DNA of 7,585 bases from contig JAGAXP010000049.1 in assembly GCA_017940955.1 (NCBI GenBank), positions 1-7,585 on the forward strand. The letters run 5' to 3'. Position 1 is the stretch's first letter; every line of letters begins with the position of its first letter. This DNA comes from Oribacterium sp. Its GTDB lineage: Bacteria; Bacillota_A; Clostridia; Lachnospirales; Lachnospiraceae. Below, in pieces: positions 4,982 through 7,585 of this stretch. The translations under genes were made by a program, and so were the position numbers. The notes beneath the pieces were generated by a model. That model searched no databases. It saw only the letters and a list, made by a program, of their open reading frames with translations, and was not told the DNA's origin.

Positions 4982-5656
4982 ATGAATAATATTCAGTATA
5001 CAGAGAAAATCATTGATTCTGCTGAGAGAATAGTTGTGGATACATCTACTCTAATGGCACGGGGCTTTCGGCAGTTCGTTGAAAATAATAAAGACTACTT
5101 TTTAACAAACAATAAAAAAATAATTGTTCCTAAAGCAGTCTACACCGAGCTAGCGAGACACCTTGGTTCCAGTATACCCGAGAAGAGTAGTTATGCAATG
5201 AAATCGGTGGAGCTTTTATTAACAAATATAAATATTTTTCAGGTGGAAAATTGTATTCTATCTGATGAGGAAGTAGCACATGCTTTTGCTGACAATCAGC
5301 TTCTTTCAGAGCTTATGTCATATAAATCAGATTATATTCAGCTTTTGCTTACAAATGACCGAAAGCTTGGATGTGATGCATTTGAATTAAACCAGCAGAA
5401 ATCCTGCAAGGGAAGGAAGGTGTTTGTATGTTTTATAAATGAATTTGGGGAATTACAATGCTGTGATTGTGCCCGACCTAATATAGAAAAGCCCAAAGAG
5501 ATTATTACTAAGACCGTTGTTGAGCCTTCAATTAAAACAATTAAGATGGATGATGACACTAATTGGTGTTTTGATTGGGAATCTGGGGCAATAGGAGCTT
5601 CTTGTGTAGGTATAATGATAGGACTATTTAAGTGTTACAAAAAAATTTTTTGTTAA
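4982..5656 (+). CDS. PIN-domain nuclease-like protein with C-terminal hydrophobic tail
   Basis: The 224-residue product starts at an ATG 6 bases after AAAAGGTGG (4967-4975). Residues 16-155 look like a PIN domain, a metal-dependent RNase fold. The four expected acidic residues are D20 in IVVDTSTLM, E56 in VPKAVYTELARH, D104 in AFADNQLLSEL, and D126 in LLLTNDRKL. A cysteine-rich patch follows (C142, C150, CCxC at 160-163). After a charged linker, residues 201-219 (SGAIGASCVGIMIGLF) form a short hydrophobic segment followed by KCYKKIFC, so the protein may be tail-anchored with the PIN domain in the cytoplasm. PIN toxins of the VapC type are usually about 130 residues, so this is longer and differently built. 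A gene of unknown function follows 23 bases downstream, probably in the same operon. RNase activity is inferred from the family. Confidence 0.7.
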   Translation: MNNIQYTEKIIDSAERIVVDTSTLMARGFRQFVENNKDYFLTNNKKIIVPKAVYTELARHLGSSIPEKSSYAMKSVELLLTNINIFQVENCILSDEEVAHAFADNQLLSELMSYKSDYIQLLLTNDRKLGCDAFELNQQKSCKGRKVFVCFINEFGELQCCDCARPNIEKPKEIITKTVVEPSIKTIKMDDDTNWCFDWESGAIGASCVGIMIGLFKCYKKIFC

Positions 5657-5679
5657 ATCATTTGTTCAGAGGAGACATT

Positions 5680-5994
5680 ATGGATTATCAGATGTTATCA
5701 GAAGCTGTTAAAGAGGCTGCAGAAAGATATGGTTCTACTCATATACAGATAGAAGGAATTACTATTGGATCACCAATACATGGATATGTCGATTTTAAAT
5801 GGACCAACAGTCGAGGTCGCTTTAATTCCTCGTTAGGACATTTTAAAGCAGACGGAGTACCAATATTATATGAGGTAGTGGATGGAAGCAACTCTCAGAG
5901 ACCATATATATTTTGTAAATATGTTGCAAGTGCTGTTGCAAGACTATATAAAGAGAGACATAAGTGTGGTGTGTCAGATATTCTGAATGAATAA
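5680..5994 (+). CDS. Uncharacterised 104-residue protein in the PIN operon
   Basis: I do not recognise this family. The start at 5680 is chosen because AGAGGAG (5668-5674) lies 5 bases upstream; the frame is open further left to 5632, inside the PIN gene, without a comparable site. The protein starts with a helix (LSEAVKEAAERYG), continues with strands and turns (HIQIEGITIGSPIHGYVDFKW, SLGHFKADGVPILYEVV), and ends with a second helix (YVASAVARLYKERHK). It has two cysteines (C79, C96) and no signal or membrane segment. The 23-base gap and absence of a terminator place it in the PIN transcript. It may be a partner, inhibitor, or adaptor of the PIN protein; nothing in the sequence decides this. 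Confidence 0.65.
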   Translation: MDYQMLSEAVKEAAERYGSTHIQIEGITIGSPIHGYVDFKWTNSRGRFNSSLGHFKADGVPILYEVVDGSNSQRPYIFCKYVASAVARLYKERHKCGVSDILNE

Positions 5995-6012
5995 TTATAA
6001 AAATAATATAAC

Positions 6013-6048
6013 AAAACCTCCGACTATAACAGCCGGAGGCTTTATTAT
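6013..6048 (+). terminator. Terminator-like hairpin after the PIN operon
   Basis: CCTCCG (6017-6022) pairs with CGGAGG (6034-6039) around an 11-base loop and is followed by CTTTATTATA, an interrupted T-run. On the minus strand the stem is followed by TTTTG, so it may also stop transcripts arriving from the right. Confidence 0.65.
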
Positions 6049-6051
6049 ACT

Positions 6052-6082
6052 GAGAATATTTCCAAAACTCGGAAAAATTCTC
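6052..6082. repeat. 12-bp imperfect inverted repeat
   Basis: GAGAATATTTCC (6052-6063) and GGAAAAATTCTC (6071-6082) pair with one mismatch around a 7-base loop. No T-run follows on either strand, so it is not a normal terminator. A second, looser inverted repeat GGGTTCA/TGAACCC (6088-6094 and 6135-6141) lies beside it. Function unknown. Confidence 0.6.
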
Positions 6083-6147
6083 AATAGGGGTTCATAGTTC
6101 CTTTCAAAACTCTCTTTCTCACACAATACAAAGTTGAACCCATCTCT

Positions 6148-6237
6148 TTATTGGACATTGTAGCCTTCGGTTGCACCCATATCATATCGTTCAGCAAGGA
6201 CCTTTAAAGTACCATCTTTAAGTTTGTAAGTATTCAT
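6148..6237 (-). CDS. 29-residue small protein overlapping the cell-wall-binding gene
   Basis: The reading frame starts at ATG 6237 and ends with TAA at 6148-6150. It encodes MNTYKLKDGTLKVLAERYD then MGATEGYNVQ. Its ATG overlaps the TGA of the upstream frame (ATGA arrangement), and AAAGGTGG lies 4 bases upstream, so translational coupling is likely. It is polar, without a signal or membrane segment. I do not recognise a family. It may be a true small gene or the start of a larger gene cut short. Confidence 0.45.
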   Translation of the reverse strand: MNTYKLKDGTLKVLAERYDMGATEGYNVQ

Positions 6238-6665
6238 GATACCACCTTTCCTGAGTTGACCGCATTAAGGTACCTGCCATCCCATATACCGTCCTTATCT
6301 ACATAGCAGAAACCTCTGCCTTTCGTATCCTGAATATACGAGTCAGTCGCCATAAGACCCGATGAAGTGACATAGTACCACTTCTTATCTTTTCCGAGAA
6401 TCCATGTACTTGTAGGCATAGCTCCATCCTTATTGGCATAGTACCAGCCGGACTGTCCCTTGATCCAGGTATCAGTGAGCATTTCTCCGGTCTTGTTATC
6501 AAAGAAATACCAGTGCTTCTTTGCGGGATTCTTCTTCTCTGGGATCTCTAACCAGCCATGAGCATTCTTGCCATTAGCAAGACGATAGAACCACCTCCCG
6601 GCAGATTCCAGCCATGCAGGATAAGTTGTCTTTGGCTTCACGGTATCAGCAGTACCCTTATTCAC
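6234..6665 (-). pseudogene. Cell-wall-binding repeat tail of a lysin, catalytic domain missing
   Basis: The frame of 143 residues begins at a GTG without a ribosome binding site, and an in-frame stop lies just upstream. A linker (TADTVKPKTTYPAW) is followed by about five choline-binding-like repeats of some 20 residues rich in W, Y and G: RWFYRLANGKNAHGWLEI (24-41), WYFFDNKTGEMLTDTWIKG (52-70), GWYYANKDGAMPTSTWILG (73-91), WYYVTSSGLMATDSYIQD (96-113), and GFCYVDKDGIWDGRYL (118-133). Such repeats anchor phage-type endolysins or surface proteins to the wall. The enzyme domain that should precede the linker is absent: upstream of about 6660 the DNA encodes another protein on the opposite strand. 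This is therefore a truncated gene end, probably silent. Confidence 0.8.
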
Positions 6666-6838
6666 CGATCAAGAACGGAAGCTTCTATAACGTGCCAAAT
6701 GCTGATTCAGTCGCGGCTGCTAAGTTCCTTCTAGAGAACGGATCTCAGATCCCGGCCAACGTGGTTTACCAGGCTGAGTTCAAGCAGGGTCATGGCATCT
6801 GGAAGAGAACTAAGGGTGCTTACTATTGTTATGAATAA
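6662..6838 (+). pseudogene. SleB/CwlJ-like cell wall hydrolase, C-terminal fragment
   Basis: From TCA at 6662 the frame encodes SPIKNGSFYNVPNADSVAAA, then KFLLENGSQIPANVVYQAEF, then KQGHGIWKRTKGAYYCYE and stops. This is the C-terminal half of cell wall hydrolases of the Hydrolase_2 family (PF07486): the F/Y-S-P-x-x-NG-S turn after the catalytic region, the AA-x-x-LxxG helix, the VVYQA strand, and the final aromatic end. The N-terminal signal and most of the catalytic domain are missing. The frame stays open leftwards to 6614, but that part is antisense to the cell-wall-binding linker and has no hydrolase similarity. Confidence 0.75.
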
Positions 6839-6851
6839 GGAAAAATGACAT

Positions 6852-6890
6852 AAAAAGAGCGGCCGACCCTAAATTAACCAACAGCCGCTC
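6852..6890 (-). terminator. Minus-strand intrinsic terminator
   Basis: GAGCGGC (6857-6863) and GCCGCTC (6884-6890) form a seven-pair GC stem with a 20-base loop. On the minus strand it is followed by TTTTT (6856-6852); on the plus strand there is no T-run. It would end a minus-strand transcript, yet no minus-strand protein gene lies to its right. Confidence 0.7.
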
Positions 6891-6913
6891 AAAATATAAA
6901 AACTTGAAGACTT
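6852..6913 (-). ncRNA. Possible short minus-strand RNA
   Basis: A minus-strand extended -10 element, TGG-TATACT (6928-6920), lacks a good -35 box but lies just upstream of the minus-strand terminator. A transcript from about 6913 to 6852 would be about 60 bases long, mostly one hairpin. It lies directly upstream of, and divergent to, a 30-codon hydrophobic peptide gene. This is a prediction from signals only. Confidence 0.3.
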
Positions 6914-6945
6914 GGTACGAGTATACCACAAAAAGAGAATGAAGG

Positions 6946-7038
6946 ATGATGATTGAGGCAGTTAATAGTTTTTTAATGGATCACTGGACGCTCATATATG
7001 CCTTGTTCATGTATACCATAGGTTACATGCACGGATAA
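6946..7038 (+). CDS. 30-residue hydrophobic small protein
   Basis: ATG at 6946 (or the adjacent ATG at 6949) opens MMIEAVNSFLMDHWTLIYAL then FMYTIGYMHG and a TAA. Residues 14-27 form a hydrophobic segment rich in aromatics, so the peptide may lie in the membrane. The ribosome binding site is poor: GAAGG abuts the first ATG, while AGAG lies at a better distance. A clear terminator follows 27 bases after the stop, giving a compact stand-alone unit. It could be a type I toxin-like peptide or a phage-derived small membrane protein. No family is recognised with certainty. Confidence 0.45.
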   Translation: MMIEAVNSFLMDHWTLIYALFMYTIGYMHG

Positions 7039-7065
7039 TTTAATACTCAGAACAAAATAATTATA

Positions 7066-7104
7066 AAGCAGATGTAGGTTAAATTTTACTTGCATCTGCT
7101 TTTT
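7066..7104 (+). terminator. Intrinsic terminator after the small hydrophobic protein
   Basis: AAGCAGATGTA (7066-7076) pairs with TGCATCTGCTT (7091-7101) with one G-U pair and a 14-base loop, followed by further T residues to 7104. Confidence 0.8.
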
Positions 7105-7183
7105 CATTTGTTTTCAAACATCTATTAATCTATGCGAACAAATGCTTTGATTAAGAAAGCTATAAAGAAAATAATATTCTTTT

Positions 7184-7216
7184 TTGCTAGGACATACCTC
7201 TGTCTACATGAAATGA
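7184..7216 (+). pseudogene. Possible tyrosine recombinase scrap
   Basis: A ten-codon stretch reads LLGHTSVYMK then TGA. LLGHTS is the hallmark of the motif around the catalytic histidine in phage-type integrases. The reading frame is closed just upstream by a TAA at 7172-7174, so only a scrap, if anything, remains. Chance resemblance is quite possible at this length. Confidence 0.25.
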
Positions 7217-7585
7217 TATTTTGTATCTAAAGAAGAGACATAAACGAGCACTTGCAGATAAGATTTACCGAAACAGAGAAAATCTTGCATACTGTAAAGC
7301 ACGTGGGATAAGACTTGCGGGACCAGCTTTAGGAAGGCCCGGAAAGAATGTTTCAATTGATAAGCACACGGAGTACGTGGATAGCGTTGACAGAATTGAA
7401 GTAGAGCGAAAATTTGCATTATCAAAACATAGTCACAGTCTTGGATTAATCATGACAAAACTTGAAGAAACAAGTCGAAGCTCTATAGCACTATCGATCA
7501 TATCCATGAACTTAGATTGCCTCCTCAGGCTTTCTTTGTTCCAAAAATTGATTTTGATATTTTCAAGGTACAATTGTTTATATGA
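7212..7585 (+). pseudogene. IS1182-like transposase, C-terminal part (runs off the window)
   Basis: The frame is open from 7212, just after an in-frame TGA, to the last base. It contains ALADKIYRNRENLAYCKARG, then IRLAGPALGRP, VDRIEVERKFALSKHSHSLG, and LIMTKLEETSRSSIALSIIS before a MNLDCLLRL tail. This is the C-terminal half of IS1182-type DDE transposases: the second catalytic D in aDKIYRNReN, the RLxGPxLGRP loop, and the third catalytic residue E in xxVERKF. The first half, with the first D, is missing, and the segment before ADK (LKKRHKRAL) seems to lack the usual GxYP residues. No start codon with a ribosome binding site is present. It is therefore a 5'-truncated copy; the end should lie just beyond the window. 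Confidence 0.8.

Noticed and set aside
6614..6661. N-terminal 16 codons of a plus-strand frame joined to the hydrolase fragment
   Set aside because: These codons are antisense to the cell-wall-binding linker, have no ribosome binding site, and show no hydrolase similarity. The ATG at 6614 is a product of the junction.
7204..7425. 73-codon minus-strand ORF near the right end
   Set aside because: It is antisense to the recognisable IS1182 transposase frame and has no similarity or start signal.
1..7585. CRISPR array, tRNA or rRNA genes
   Set aside because: No regularly spaced direct repeats, tRNA cloverleaf, or rRNA-like sequence was seen when reading both strands.

Overview
The window looks like an accessory, partly decayed stretch of a low-GC Firmicutes (Clostridia) chromosome, most like a gut Lachnospiraceae. 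This rests on strong AGGAGG-type ribosome binding sites, sigma-A promoters with 17-bp spacers, AT-rich spacers, and the gene families present. No species can be named from the sequence alone.

Positions 1-900 are a rearranged left edge. The 3' end of a group II intron comes first: the last 23 codons of its reverse transcriptase, then domains V and VI with a bulged branch-point A. Twenty bases on, on the minus strand, the C-terminal part of a HigA-type antitoxin is joined out of frame to the N-terminus of an LCM-family SAM methyltransferase. The rest is AT-rich and holds the promoter of the next gene.

Positions 903-3594 (plus strand) hold three intact genes that look related to redox or metal chemistry. 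The first is a Tat-exported lipoprotein that fuses a C_GCAxxG_C_C-type cysteine domain to a covalent FMN-binding domain; a Rex-like palindrome covers its -35 element. The second is a secreted DUF4198 protein with histidine as the predicted mature N-terminus. The third is a cytoplasmic DUF2249 plus AhpD/CMD-like protein with no cysteine. Genes one and two each have a good promoter. Each of the three is followed by an intrinsic terminator. Gene three starts 35 bases after gene two's terminator and shows no clear promoter, so it may depend on readthrough.

Positions 3977-5994 form a compact divergent module: an XRE-family regulator on the minus strand, and on the plus strand a PIN-domain nuclease-like protein with a C-terminal hydrophobic tail followed 23 bases later by an unrecognised 104-residue protein. 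The spacer has a textbook promoter for the PIN gene and two ACA-N-TGT sites in inverted arrangement, one over the predicted transcription start. This is the best candidate for an undescribed toxin-antitoxin or defence-like unit.

Positions 6000-7585 are again remnants. A minus-strand cell-wall-binding repeat tail, without its enzyme domain, is fused head-to-head to a plus-strand C-terminal fragment of a SleB/CwlJ-like cell wall hydrolase. Two tiny genes of 29 and 30 codons, a possible short minus-strand RNA, and the C-terminal part of an IS1182-like transposase running to the window end complete it.
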